Shown here: piece by piece, positions 17,726-26,034 of the stretch
How the letters are laid out: the number at the start of each line of letters is the position of its first letter
Position numbering within the stretch: position 1 is the first letter of the stretch
Translations under genes and position numbers: made by a program
The notes under the pieces: model-generated
The model's input: the letters and a program-made list of their open reading frames with translations, nothing else
Databases searched by the model: none
What the model was told of the DNA's origin: nothing
Source: Ruegeria_C sp041537905
Lineage (GTDB): Bacteria; Pseudomonadota; Alphaproteobacteria; Rhodobacterales; Rhodobacteraceae
Length of the DNA stretch: 64,000 nt
Assembly (NCBI RefSeq): GCF_041537905.1
Contig: NZ_JBGRUO010000006.1
Location: 168,415-232,414, forward strand
Direction of reading: 5' to 3'

Positions 17726-18212
17726 AGGCGCCCGCCGAATATGTCAACTCGTACGAGTGGCTGTAGAGTTCGAAAATGTTGCCGAACGGGTCTTCCATGT
17801 AGACCATGCGATATGGCTTTTCGCCCGGGTAATACTTGCGCACCTGTTCCATGCGCTGGCGACCGCCCAGTTCTTCGATAATTTTGATCCGCCCTTCCAG
17901 ATCCGCGTCCTGCACGCAGAAGTGAAACAGACCCCGGCGCCAATATTCGAACGGGCGTTCTTCTTCGATCGTCTTGGGAAACTCGAATAGCTCGATACCC
18001 ACACCGTCGCCCATCGACAGATGCGCGATGCGAAATTTGCCCCAGCCTTCGCCAAAGACATCGTCGCACATCTGACCGATGGCGCTTTCGTCGTGGAGAA
18101 TTTCGGTGGGCTCCATCAGCACGTATAGATCGAACGCCTTGGAATAAAATTCCACGGCCTTTTCCAAATCCGGAACCGTGATGCCGATGTGAGAGAATGT
18201 AAGTGCGACCAT
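17718..18212 (-). CDS. VOC-superfamily (glyoxalase/bleomycin-resistance) protein
   Basis: The 164-residue metalloprotein starts at 18212, where AGGAG lies eight bases upstream; a longer frame to 18284 lacks a ribosome site. The first metal His is in 'FSHIGITVPD', the second half has 'LFHFCVQD' and the final Glu ligand is in 'FGNIFELYS'. Glyoxalase I, epimerase or dioxygenase function is possible. With methylglyoxal synthase in the same operon a glyoxalase-like role is tempting, but glutathione-binding residues cannot be judged by eye. Confidence 0.82.
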   Translation of the reverse strand: MVALTFSHIGITVPDLEKAVEFYSKAFDLYVLMEPTEILHDESAIGQMCDDVFGEGWGKFRIAHLSMGDGVGIELFEFPKTIEEERPFEYWRRGLFHFCVQDADLEGRIKIIEELGGRQRMEQVRKYYPGEKPYRMVYMEDPFGNIFELYSHSYELTYSAGAYV

Positions 18213-18234
18213 GGGTGGCTCCTGTTTTTGAATG

Positions 18235-19023
18235 TCAGAGAATGTTGCGAACAATGCCGCCTTCGATCCGGTGTGCAGAACCATTGGAGGCGGTGCTGGC
18301 CGAGATCGTGACGATCATGCGGGCGACTTCGTCCGGTTGGACGAAACGTTGGATCAGCGAGGTGGGCTCGTCCGACTTGAAGTAGTTGTCCACGATTGTG
18401 TCGAGCGGTTCGCCCTTTTGGTCGGCAAGGCCGTCGAAATATGCTTCGACCCCTTCGGTCCATGTTGGACCAGGCAGGATGGAATTGACCCGCACCTTCG
18501 TGCCCTTGGTCAGCTCTGCCATGCCACGGGTGAGACCTAACATGGCAGTTTTCGTGACGGAGTAGTGCACCATCTGGGGCAGAGGCTTTACCGCTGCTTC
18601 GCTCGCCATGTTGATGATCGACCCAGTGCCGCGTTTCAGCATAGCAGGCAGGAAAACCCGGCTCATCCGAACTGCAGACAGGACGTTGATGTTAAAATAG
18701 TGCATCCAGTCATCATCGGTCAGGTCTTCGAATGGTTTGACCGAGAAGATGCCAACATTGTTGACCAGGACATCTACTACACCTTGCAATTGCGCAAATT
18801 CAGCCAGCGCGCTTGCATCAGTCGCCCTCGTCAAATCCGCCGCCATCCCTTTGACGTCGCCCAAGGTGGCAAGGTCGTCCATGCAGGCACTCACTTCGGT
18901 CTCCGTCAAACCGTGAACAATGACGCGTGCGCCTTCCTGCAAATAGACTTTCGCAGTCGCCTTCCCAATACCAGAGCCAGAGCCGGTGACGAGTACAAGC
19001 TTGTCTTTCAGCCCAAGGTCCAT
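18235..19023 (-). CDS. Short-chain dehydrogenase/reductase (sugar dehydrogenase candidate)
   Basis: This 262-residue SDR has TGSGSGIG (residues 14-21), 'LVNNVGIF', the catalytic Ser in 'NMASEAAV' and Y-x-x-x-K in 'HYSVTKTAM'. It is the first enzyme after the importer genes, its start one base from the permease stop. A role as the first oxidation step of the imported sugar, upstream of the SMP-30 lactonase, is reasonable. The substrate is unknown. Confidence 0.85.
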   Translation of the reverse strand: MDLGLKDKLVLVTGSGSGIGKATAKVYLQEGARVIVHGLTETEVSACMDDLATLGDVKGMAADLTRATDASALAEFAQLQGVVDVLVNNVGIFSVKPFEDLTDDDWMHYFNINVLSAVRMSRVFLPAMLKRGTGSIINMASEAAVKPLPQMVHYSVTKTAMLGLTRGMAELTKGTKVRVNSILPGPTWTEGVEAYFDGLADQKGEPLDTIVDNYFKSDEPTSLIQRFVQPDEVARMIVTISASTASNGSAHRIEGGIVRNIL

Positions 19024-19024
19024 G

Positions 19025-20026
19025 TCATGCTCCCTTTTTCACACTGGATGTCTGAGCGGGCGACGCGCGCCCGAAAATGCGCGCCATCAGGGCAGAAATC
19101 TCAGCCCGCCACATGTCGATGCCAACGGCCAGAAGGATGATCAGTCCCAGCACGATATTCTGAACAGATGACGGCGCTGCATTCAGGTTCAGGCCGTTCT
19201 GGACAATCACGATGGTCATGGCGCCCATCAGCGTGGCGAGGATGTTGCCGCGCCCTCCAGCGAGACTGGCACCTCCGACCACAGCGGCGGCTATCGCCTG
19301 CAATTCAAGCGTTTGCCCATAATTTGGGGAGCCGGAGTTCAAGCGTGCCGACATCAGGATCGCGCCTACGGCGGTCATGAAACCTGCAATCACAAACGTC
19401 GTTGTCTGCACCTTGCGCACGTTGATGCCGGTCAGAACGGCGGCGGCCGGGTTGCCGCCGACGGCATAGATTTCGCGGCCCAGCTTTGTGAAATTCATCG
19501 TAAATGCCGCAAGTGCATAGAAGAAAACGAGATAGAAGAAGGGCAACGGAATGCCAAACAACTTACCGTAAAAGATCGGCTCAAGCGCGGGATCGAGCGA
19601 AAAGATAGGCGAGCCATTGTTGAAGGTCAGTGCGAGACCACGGAATGCGATCAGCGCCGCCAGTGTGGTAATGAACGACGGTATGCGTCCGTAAGCCGTA
19701 ATCAAGCCAATAAAGAGCCCCAACAATCCACCGGCAAAAAGGATAAGCGGGAGTGCCAGCACAAGCGGAATGCCAAGGAACTTCAGCATTTGTGCAAGGA
19801 TCATGGTCAGCAAAGCAACCATTGAACCGGAGCTCAAATCGATGCCAGCCGCGAAAATCACGATGGTAGAACCGATGGCAATGAGCGCCACGATGCTGAC
19901 TTGCAAGGAAAGGTTCGAAAGATTTCCCGGATTCAGAAACCGCTCTGTTGTGAGCGCGACAATCAGGGCGACGATCACCATGGCCGCGAAGGGTCCGATC
20001 AATTGAGTGTCAAAGATCCGCTTCAT
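19025..20026 (-). CDS. Ribose-type sugar ABC transporter permease (RbsC family)
   Basis: The 333-residue protein of about ten helices has RbsC hallmarks: 'IVIFAAGIDLSSGSMVAL', 'GLFIGLITAYGRIPSFITTLA' and 'AAVVGGASLAGGRGNILATLMGA'. Its start overlaps the ATPase stop by four bases. It homodimerises to form the sugar channel. Confidence 0.93.
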   Translation of the reverse strand: MKRIFDTQLIGPFAAMVIVALIVALTTERFLNPGNLSNLSLQVSIVALIAIGSTIVIFAAGIDLSSGSMVALLTMILAQMLKFLGIPLVLALPLILFAGGLLGLFIGLITAYGRIPSFITTLAALIAFRGLALTFNNGSPIFSLDPALEPIFYGKLFGIPLPFFYLVFFYALAAFTMNFTKLGREIYAVGGNPAAAVLTGINVRKVQTTTFVIAGFMTAVGAILMSARLNSGSPNYGQTLELQAIAAAVVGGASLAGGRGNILATLMGAMTIVIVQNGLNLNAAPSSVQNIVLGLIILLAVGIDMWRAEISALMARIFGRASPAQTSSVKKGA

Positions 20027-21546
20027 GCGAAAACCTCCTCTGGCTTGAGATGTGGGACGTCTGCGGAGGCCCGCACGAGGTCATCATGAGTTAGGTCCGA
20101 CGCATCCACGGTTCGCGTAATCGTGCCGTGCTGAACGATTGCGATCCGATCGCTCATCGCCAGAAGCTCATCGTGGTCCGAACTGATCAGGATGATGGAT
20201 TTGCCTGCGCGGGTCAGCTTGTTTATCAGCTTGTAGACCGCGATCTTGGCGCCGATATCGATCCCTTGCGTGGGTTCATCAAGGATCAAGATCTCCGAAT
20301 CCGAGAACAGCCAACGCGCAATCACGATCTTCTGCTGGTTCCCTCCGGAAAGGAAGTTGACTGTCTTTTCCTCTGCCTGGGTCGAAATCTCCAGATCGCG
20401 GATCAGGTCGTGCGTGGCGTGTTCCTCAGCCTTAAGGTCCAAGACACCAAACCGGCTCAGACCGCCAAGCGACGCTGCGGTAATGTTGCCGCTGGCCCGG
20501 AAATTGAAGAACAAGCCATCATATTTTCGGTTTTCCGGAACCAAGGCCAAACCGGCGCGGATCGCGTCGATTTCCCGGCCGAACCGGACTGGATTGCCCT
20601 TTAATGTGACTTGACCGGCAACAATCTCATCTGTTCCAAACAGGGCCCTTGCGATTTCCGTGCGCCCGCTTCCCAACACGCCGCCTAGGCCAAGCACTTC
20701 ACCTTTGTGGAGCGCAAAGGATGCATCCGTCACTCCGGCATTGGTTGCAAGCCCGCTCGCTTCGAGAACAACTTCGTGGGTTGCATTCTGCTCTTTTGGG
20801 TAGTGCTCACCTATGTCTTCCCCGACCATGGCGCTGACAATTTCAGAGACGTTGATTTCCGTCTCGCCACTGGCTCGCACGACGCGCCCATTGCGCAGGA
20901 TCGTTACTTCGTCGACGATCCGCTCCACCTCATCCAAGCGATGGGAGACATAAAGAATAGCTGTTCCGCGGCTGCGCATGTTGCGCAACAACTGGTGCAG
21001 GCGTTCGATTTCGTCCTCGCCCAACGCGGCTGTCGGCTCATCGAGGATGATCATACGGGCATCCATCGCAATAGCCTTGGCAATCTCGACAAGCTGTTGC
21101 TCACCTACGGAAAGCGTGCCGGTGATGGCATTGGGTGAAACATCGACGTCCATCTCTGCTAAAACACGGGCGGCTTCGTCGTGCACCTTACCCCAGTCTA
21201 TTACGCCCAATCTGGACCGGGGCATGTTGCCCAGAAAGATATTCTCGCCAACAGACAGTGTTGGAACGATCGAGAACTCCTGAAATACCGTTGCGATACC
21301 GAGATCGCGTGCGACCTGTGGGTCGCTAACTGTTACCGGTTGGCCGTTGTGAAGAATCCGGCCGCTGTCAGGCTGCTGCACGCCGGACAGCGTCTTGATC
21401 ATTGTGGACTTGCCGCACCCGTTTTCACCAAGCAGCCCATGGATCGAGCCGGGCAGAAGCTTGATACAGACTTTGTCATTCGCCAAAACGCCGGGATAGG
21501 CCTTGGTGATATCGACAAACTCCCAAAGGGGTTTTTCTGTTGTCAT
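20023..21546 (-). CDS. Ribose-type sugar ABC transporter ATPase (RbsA family)
   Basis: The 507-residue protein has tandem ATPase domains. The first has Walker A 'GENGCGKSTMIK', signature 'LSVGEQQLVEIAKA' and Walker B 'MIILDEPTAAL'. The second has the degenerate Walker A 'GGVLGSGRTEIAR' usual for RbsA, signature 'LSGGNQQKIVIARW' and 'ILILDEPTQGID'. Start 21546 is preferred because it has GAGG upstream and family-like length; the frame extends to 21609 without support. Confidence 0.93.
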   Translation of the reverse strand: MTTEKPLWEFVDITKAYPGVLANDKVCIKLLPGSIHGLLGENGCGKSTMIKTLSGVQQPDSGRILHNGQPVTVSDPQVARDLGIATVFQEFSIVPTLSVGENIFLGNMPRSRLGVIDWGKVHDEAARVLAEMDVDVSPNAITGTLSVGEQQLVEIAKAIAMDARMIILDEPTAALGEDEIERLHQLLRNMRSRGTAILYVSHRLDEVERIVDEVTILRNGRVVRASGETEINVSEIVSAMVGEDIGEHYPKEQNATHEVVLEASGLATNAGVTDASFALHKGEVLGLGGVLGSGRTEIARALFGTDEIVAGQVTLKGNPVRFGREIDAIRAGLALVPENRKYDGLFFNFRASGNITAASLGGLSRFGVLDLKAEEHATHDLIRDLEISTQAEEKTVNFLSGGNQQKIVIARWLFSDSEILILDEPTQGIDIGAKIAVYKLINKLTRAGKSIILISSDHDELLAMSDRIAIVQHGTITRTVDASDLTHDDLVRASADVPHLKPEEVFA

Positions 21547-21590
21547 CTGTGTGGCCTCGACTTGAACGGGAAACTCAGTTGAATTGCGAC

Positions 21591-21618
21591 CCCGGCAGCA
21601 CACGAACATGCCACCGGG
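21591..21618 (-). other. Stem-loop between binding-protein and ATPase genes
   Basis: The arms at 21591-21600 and 21609-21618 (CCCGGCAGCA and TGCCACCGGG on the plus strand) pair over all ten positions in the minus-strand RNA if two G-U pairs are allowed. It lies 16 bases past the binding-protein stop and probably stabilises that transcript. Confidence 0.5.
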
Positions 21619-21633
21619 AAGCAGGGAGAACGC

Positions 21634-22668
21634 TCAGTACTCTTTGGATGGCTGCGGGAAGAGCTTTTCAGGTTCTTGCAGAACGCTGATTGCACCATCC
21701 TTGTCCTCAATCGAGGTCGGTGTTTCGATCCATCCACCGGGATAGGAGCCATTCAGCGCATCAATCGTTGCCTGCATAGCCGCCCGACCCATGAGGAACG
21801 GCGAGGTATTTACCGTTGCGGTGATGTTACCCGCAGCGATTTCCTCCAGGCCCGAGGTATCCCCATCGTTGCCGAGCAGAACGATATCAGAGCGACCGAG
21901 GGCCTTGGCTGCAAACGATGCCCCGATGATCATGTAGTCATTTGCAGCAAAGATCATGTCGAGATCGGGATGTGATTGCAGAATATCCATGCCAGCGGTA
22001 TTGCCACCTTCGACATTCCACTTGCCGTCAATGGACACGACTACTTCGAAGTTTTCGTTGCCGTCGATACCGTCGAGAAAACCGCCAACACGCTCGGTCG
22101 AGTGGTATCCGGGCTGACCTTCAATGATGCCAACCTTCAGAGGTTTGTCGCCATAATTCTCGATGGCCCAATCAGCGATGTTGTGTGTGCCGTTTCGCTG
22201 CGAATACCCGACCACGCCGTGGATCGGCGTCGGAAAGTTCGGTATATCCGAGTTGATCATCAACACCGCCATACCCTTGTCGACCGCCTGCTTGAGAAGG
22301 GGCGCGGCAGCAAATTCATCGTGGGTGCCAAAGATGATCGCATCCACATCCTGGGTCAGCACGTCCTGGATCATGCCCATTTGGCCGTTGATGTCAGCAC
22401 CCGATTGTGGGGCCAACATGAAGACTTCAACGCCCGCTTCAGCCGCAACCGCTTTGATACCCTCGCCAATTGCGATGTAGTAGTTGAACTCGGTTGCGGG
22501 CGGCATGTAGGCGATGCGGAACTTTTCGTTTTTTGGGGCAATCGCATCAATTGGAGCTTGCGCACCGTCTTCGAGCGGGATCGGTGTCGGATAGTCTTCC
22601 GCATGGATGACAGAGGCGAGCAGGGCGAAACCAGCGGCCATTGTCGTATTCATAAGTGTTTTCAGCAT
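21634..22668 (-). CDS. Ribose-type sugar-binding periplasmic protein
   Basis: This 344-residue protein starts at 22668, with GGAG seven bases upstream and a signal peptide 'LKTLMNTTMAAGFALLAS' cleaved near VIHA-ED. Peripla_BP_4 features are 'FRIAYMPPATEFNYYIAIGEGIKA', 'DAIIFGTHDEFAAAPLLKQAVDKGMAVLMINSDI'-type segments and 'IFAANDYMIIGASFAAKALG'. It is the second gene of the minus operon, after the lactonase. The ligand is likely an aldose or sugar acid. Confidence 0.92.
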   Translation of the reverse strand: MLKTLMNTTMAAGFALLASVIHAEDYPTPIPLEDGAQAPIDAIAPKNEKFRIAYMPPATEFNYYIAIGEGIKAVAAEAGVEVFMLAPQSGADINGQMGMIQDVLTQDVDAIIFGTHDEFAAAPLLKQAVDKGMAVLMINSDIPNFPTPIHGVVGYSQRNGTHNIADWAIENYGDKPLKVGIIEGQPGYHSTERVGGFLDGIDGNENFEVVVSIDGKWNVEGGNTAGMDILQSHPDLDMIFAANDYMIIGASFAAKALGRSDIVLLGNDGDTSGLEEIAAGNITATVNTSPFLMGRAAMQATIDALNGSYPGGWIETPTSIEDKDGAISVLQEPEKLFPQPSKEY

Positions 22669-22693
22669 TTTATTCTCCTCCAGAAATTTTTCG

Positions 22694-23563
22694 TTATCCG
22701 TTGAATGGCGTGTCGAGCACGCCACAAACGCCGGGTTTGACTGCGAACAAGCCGCCCGATTCCGGTTCTTTTGATAGGGCGTCTTCATCACTCATCAGGC
22801 GCGAGGTCGTAATGAAGAGTGTGTCGAGTTCCGGGCCACCAAAGGCACAGCAGGTGGGCTTCCAGACAGGAATTTCTATGACCCGATCAATCGCGCCGTT
22901 CGGGGCTACGCGAACAACACGGTGACCTTCCCACTCGGCGTTCCAGACACCACCTTCGGCATCGACACAGGACCCGTCGGGTAGCCCCGGTTCGTCCTTG
23001 AATGAAGCGTGAATGCGTCGGTCAGAAACCGAACCAGTGGCGGTGTCGTAATCAAAGGCTACGATTTCCCGGTCTGGTGTATCCGCAAAAAACATCGTGC
23101 CGCCATCTGGGGCAAAACAAGCAGAGTTTGCACAGGACACCTTTTCGATGATTGTCCGCACGGACAGGTCCGTGTCGATGCACAAGACTGACGAATCGTG
23201 GGCTCCGGACACCTCGTTCATCCCACCGACGATCAGCCTTCCCTGCCGATCTGTCCGTCCGTCGTTCAGTCGCGTCTCGGCGTTATTGGGTTCGAAGCGG
23301 GCAACAAGCGTTTCCACGTTCGTGTCCAGATCAAACAGAACGACCCGATCAGCAAAGGCAACGATCAAGCCCCCTTTTGCGCGAGGAGCAAAGCAGCAGA
23401 CACGCTCTGTCATAGGGTGTTTGGCGCTCTTCAAAGTCGATGGATCGTAAGACCAAAGCGCGCAGCCTTCGATATCGGTCCACCAGACAAGCTCATCGGC
23501 AGGGTTCCAGAGAATCCCCTCCCCATGCTCATTCCTGCAATCAAGAACTAACTCTGCACGCAT
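22694..23563 (-). CDS. SMP-30/gluconolactonase-family sugar lactonase
   Basis: The 289-residue beta-propeller hydrolyses sugar lactones to sugar acids. Metal ligands fit the family: Glu in 'EHGEGILW', Asn in 'RLNDGRTDRQG', Asn in 'SCANSACFAPDG', Asp in 'GLPDGSCVDAEGGVWNA'. It is the first gene of the 13-gene minus operon, 110 bases from the divergent GntR. With an SDR and KDGal kinase/aldolase it completes an oxidative aldose pathway except for the dehydratase. Confidence 0.92.
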   Translation of the reverse strand: MRAELVLDCRNEHGEGILWNPADELVWWTDIEGCALWSYDPSTLKSAKHPMTERVCCFAPRAKGGLIVAFADRVVLFDLDTNVETLVARFEPNNAETRLNDGRTDRQGRLIVGGMNEVSGAHDSSVLCIDTDLSVRTIIEKVSCANSACFAPDGGTMFFADTPDREIVAFDYDTATGSVSDRRIHASFKDEPGLPDGSCVDAEGGVWNAEWEGHRVVRVAPNGAIDRVIEIPVWKPTCCAFGGPELDTLFITTSRLMSDEDALSKEPESGGLFAVKPGVCGVLDTPFNG

Positions 23564-23591
23564 TTCAAACCGGCTCCCCTCCAGTCAATCT

Positions 23592-23635
23592 GATATCTGA
23601 TATTCCAGCTTGCCTTATCTGGTGTATCAGATATC
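23592..23635. promoter_or_regulatory. Widely spaced inverted repeat GATATCTGATA ... TATCAGATATC
   Basis: Two perfect 11-base arms (23592-23602 and 23625-23635) flank 22 bases, inside the 109-base gap between the lactonase operon (minus) and the GntR gene (plus). Each arm contains ATCTGA or its complement, the half-site seen at 8716 and 24423. The pair is well placed to control both divergent promoters. GntR binding is inferred. Confidence 0.6.
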
Positions 23636-23672
23636 TTCTGTCATGCAACACATTTTTTTGGAGACCCCGATT

Positions 23673-24344
23673 ATGGCCCTTGAACGACCCAAATCTCTCC
23701 GAGAACTTGCCTTGGAGCATTTGAGGAACAGTATCATCGACGGCTCGCTAAAGATGGGCCAGATACTTTCCGAGCGTAAGATATCCGAGGAACTTGGTGT
23801 CTCCAAATCGCCGGTTCGCGAAGCGTTAGCCCAACTGCGTGATGAAGGGCTTGTTAGTATCGAACCGCAAAAAGGTGCCCGCGTGTTCTCCCTTTCCGAG
23901 GCTGAAGTAACGCAAATCTGTGACTTCAGGCAGGCCATCGAGACAGCCGCATTTGAATTGGCTCTATCGAGGGACCCTGATGGGTTGGCCGTCGGCATGG
24001 AGAGAGTTGTGAAAGATATGGAGCGCGCTCGGTCGCGCCGCGATGAAAGAGAGTACCTGGCGCTGGATACTTCTTTTCACCAATTGATCTTTGAGCACGC
24101 CGGAAACGACTATCTGACCGCGAGTTATACGCGCTACATCGGTAAGATCGCCGCATTGCGGACCCATTTATCCAAGCTACCGCAACACACAGAACTTTCA
24201 TTCGAAGAACATCAGAAAATCGCGGTCGCGGTGCGTCAAGGTGATATGGCGAAAATTAAATTGCTTCTGGTGGAGCACATTGATCGAACCCGGCAGGCCT
24301 ATGAAAGTGCTTCGATCGTGCTTGAGGGCGCGAAGGCCTCCTAA
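23673..24344 (+). CDS. GntR-family (FCD) regulator between two sugar-importer operons
   Basis: The 223-residue repressor is started at ATG 23673, which has GGAG nine bases upstream; an ATG at 23643 is possible but has no ribosome site. The winged helix contains 'LGVSKSPVREALAQLRDEGLV' and 'PQKGARVFSLSEAEV'; the FCD domain contains 'LDTSFHQLIFEHAGNDYL' and 'EEHQKI'. It is closely similar in layout to the GntR at 7965-8651. A hairpin terminator follows the gene. Likely controls the minus lactonase operon and the plus importer operon. Confidence 0.92.
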   Translation: MALERPKSLRELALEHLRNSIIDGSLKMGQILSERKISEELGVSKSPVREALAQLRDEGLVSIEPQKGARVFSLSEAEVTQICDFRQAIETAAFELALSRDPDGLAVGMERVVKDMERARSRRDEREYLALDTSFHQLIFEHAGNDYLTASYTRYIGKIAALRTHLSKLPQHTELSFEEHQKIAVAVRQGDMAKIKLLLVEHIDRTRQAYESASIVLEGAKAS

Positions 24345-24363
24345 TCAACGCCAACACGTTTCA

Positions 24364-24391
24364 AAGGGCAGTCCTGCGAAGGGCTGCCCTT
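24364..24391 (+). terminator. Rho-independent-type terminator after the GntR gene
   Basis: AAGGGCAG (24364-24371) pairs with CTGCCCTT (24384-24391) around a 12-base loop, followed by CTTC. It lies 19 bases past the GntR stop and separates it from the next importer operon. Confidence 0.6.
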
Positions 24392-24422
24392 CTTCATGCC
24401 ATCATTAGCTTCATCACAAAGC

Positions 24423-24452
24423 AATTGACATCTGATATCTCAGATGTCAATT
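24423..24452. promoter_or_regulatory. Long palindromic operator in front of the importer operon
   Basis: The arms AATTGACATCTGA and TCAGATGTCAATT are perfect 13-base inverted repeats around the centre TATC. The site ends 19 bases before ATG 24472, so it overlaps the likely promoter/leader. The inner 16 bases match the site at 8716-8731 except for one centre base. Confidence 0.75.
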
Positions 24453-24471
24453 AGACTTCGGGAGGAATACA

Positions 24472-26034
24472 ATGACATCAGCTTCGATTCTTGATCCGAG
24501 GAACGCACTACCCCTGATCCGATTGGATGCGGTTAGCAAAAGTTTTGGTGCAAACGTTGTTCTTAATCATTTGGAATTCGAACTGCGCCCAGGCGAAGTG
24601 CATGCGCTTTGCGGTGAAAACGGCGCAGGCAAATCCACGTGTTTGGGTCTGCTCTACGGACTTCATCAACCGTCGGAGGGAAGAATTCTGTGTAACGGCA
24701 ATGAAGGTCGAATTGAAAATCCGTCGCACGCGCAATCGCTTGGCGTCAGTTGCGTGTTTCAAGAGCTCAGCCTGGCCGGGGCTCTTTCTGTCGCTGAAAA
24801 CATCTATGCCGGACGAGCTCCGACCCGTTTGGGTGTCGTTGACTGGCCGGAACTGCGCCGCCGTGCCGAAGCGCTTTTGGCAGAGTTCGGACTGGACATC
24901 GACGTTTCGATCCCCGTCGACAGCCTGCCAATCAGCTCCCGCCAGATTGTAGAAATTGCCAAGGCGCTGTCCCTGAACTCACGCGTCCTTTTGCTGGATG
25001 AGCCGACATCAGCACTGGCTCCTGACGAAGTGGACGCGTTGTTCGACGTACTTCGCGGGCTGACAAAAAAGGGGATCGGCATTGTCTATGTCAGCCACCA
25101 CATGGACGAGATATTCCGAATATCCGATCGAATTACCGTTTTGCGGGATGGACGCCAGATCAGCACTTTGCCAGTGGCTGAGACCTCTCAGGAACAAGTG
25201 GTTGCAGAGATGATTGGGGGCGCACATCCTGGTGATGTCAACAGATCAGCCCATGTCAAAGGGAACGATGTCCTTACCGTCAAAGGCCTGACGCACTCAG
25301 GTGAATTCGAAGACATCTCATTTTCGATTAAGGCCGGCGAAATAGTCGGCATGGCCGGGCTAATGGGAGCGCGCCGAAGCGAGATTGTCCGCTCAATCGT
25401 TGGATTGATGCCGGGAGCCGAGGGGGTTGTCGAGCTGCGCGGGGCGCCAGTGAAGCTCACTTCCCTGCGCCACGCAATGCGCCTTGGCATAGGCTTTGTA
25501 CCGGAAGAACGAAAGACCGAAGGTCTGTTTCTCGAACAATCGCTCAGCGACAACCTGATCGCCGCAAGTCTTTCTGAACACGCGAACCTGGGCATCATGC
25601 GCAAGGCATCAATAAAGAAAGCCAGCAACGCTGCCATTGATGCATTTAGCGTCAAAGCCAGTGGGATCACTGAAGACGTCGGCGCTCTGTCGGGGGGAAA
25701 TCAGCAAAAGATCATGCTGGCCAAATGGCTCAAACGCACACCTGACCTTCTGATCGTGGAAGAACCTACGAAAGGCGTCGATGTGGGCGCGAAATTTCAG
25801 ATCCATACAGAGCTGCTCCGCCAAGCGGCAGAAGGAATGGCGATTCTGGTGGTGTCGTCCGATTTTCCGGAATTGGCTTCGCTGTCCTCGCGCATTCTTG
25901 TCGTTCACGAGGGTCGTCTGATGGGCGACATCGCAGCAGAGGACGCCAGCGAAAGCGTACTTCTGCAAATGGCCGCCGGGAACGCCAATCGCTCGGCTGC
26001 ACAGCCTTCCCAACACAAAGGAGTCGCGTCGTGA
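24472..26034 (+). CDS. Ribose-type sugar ABC transporter ATPase (RbsA family), second copy
   Basis: This 520-residue double ATPase has N-domain Walker A 'GENGAGKSTCLGL', Walker B 'VLLLDEPTSALA', C-domain degenerate Walker A 'AGLMGARRSEIVR', signature 'LSGGNQQKIMLAKWLK' and 'LIVEEPTKGVDVGA'. In the C-domain Walker B an aspartate is replaced by 'LLIVEEP', as in several RbsA/XylG relatives. A GGGAGG site lies seven bases before ATG 24472. Its stop overlaps the permease start by four bases. Confidence 0.93.
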   Translation: MTSASILDPRNALPLIRLDAVSKSFGANVVLNHLEFELRPGEVHALCGENGAGKSTCLGLLYGLHQPSEGRILCNGNEGRIENPSHAQSLGVSCVFQELSLAGALSVAENIYAGRAPTRLGVVDWPELRRRAEALLAEFGLDIDVSIPVDSLPISSRQIVEIAKALSLNSRVLLLDEPTSALAPDEVDALFDVLRGLTKKGIGIVYVSHHMDEIFRISDRITVLRDGRQISTLPVAETSQEQVVAEMIGGAHPGDVNRSAHVKGNDVLTVKGLTHSGEFEDISFSIKAGEIVGMAGLMGARRSEIVRSIVGLMPGAEGVVELRGAPVKLTSLRHAMRLGIGFVPEERKTEGLFLEQSLSDNLIAASLSEHANLGIMRKASIKKASNAAIDAFSVKASGITEDVGALSGGNQQKIMLAKWLKRTPDLLIVEEPTKGVDVGAKFQIHTELLRQAAEGMAILVVSSDFPELASLSSRILVVHEGRLMGDIAAEDASESVLLQMAAGNANRSAAQPSQHKGVAS

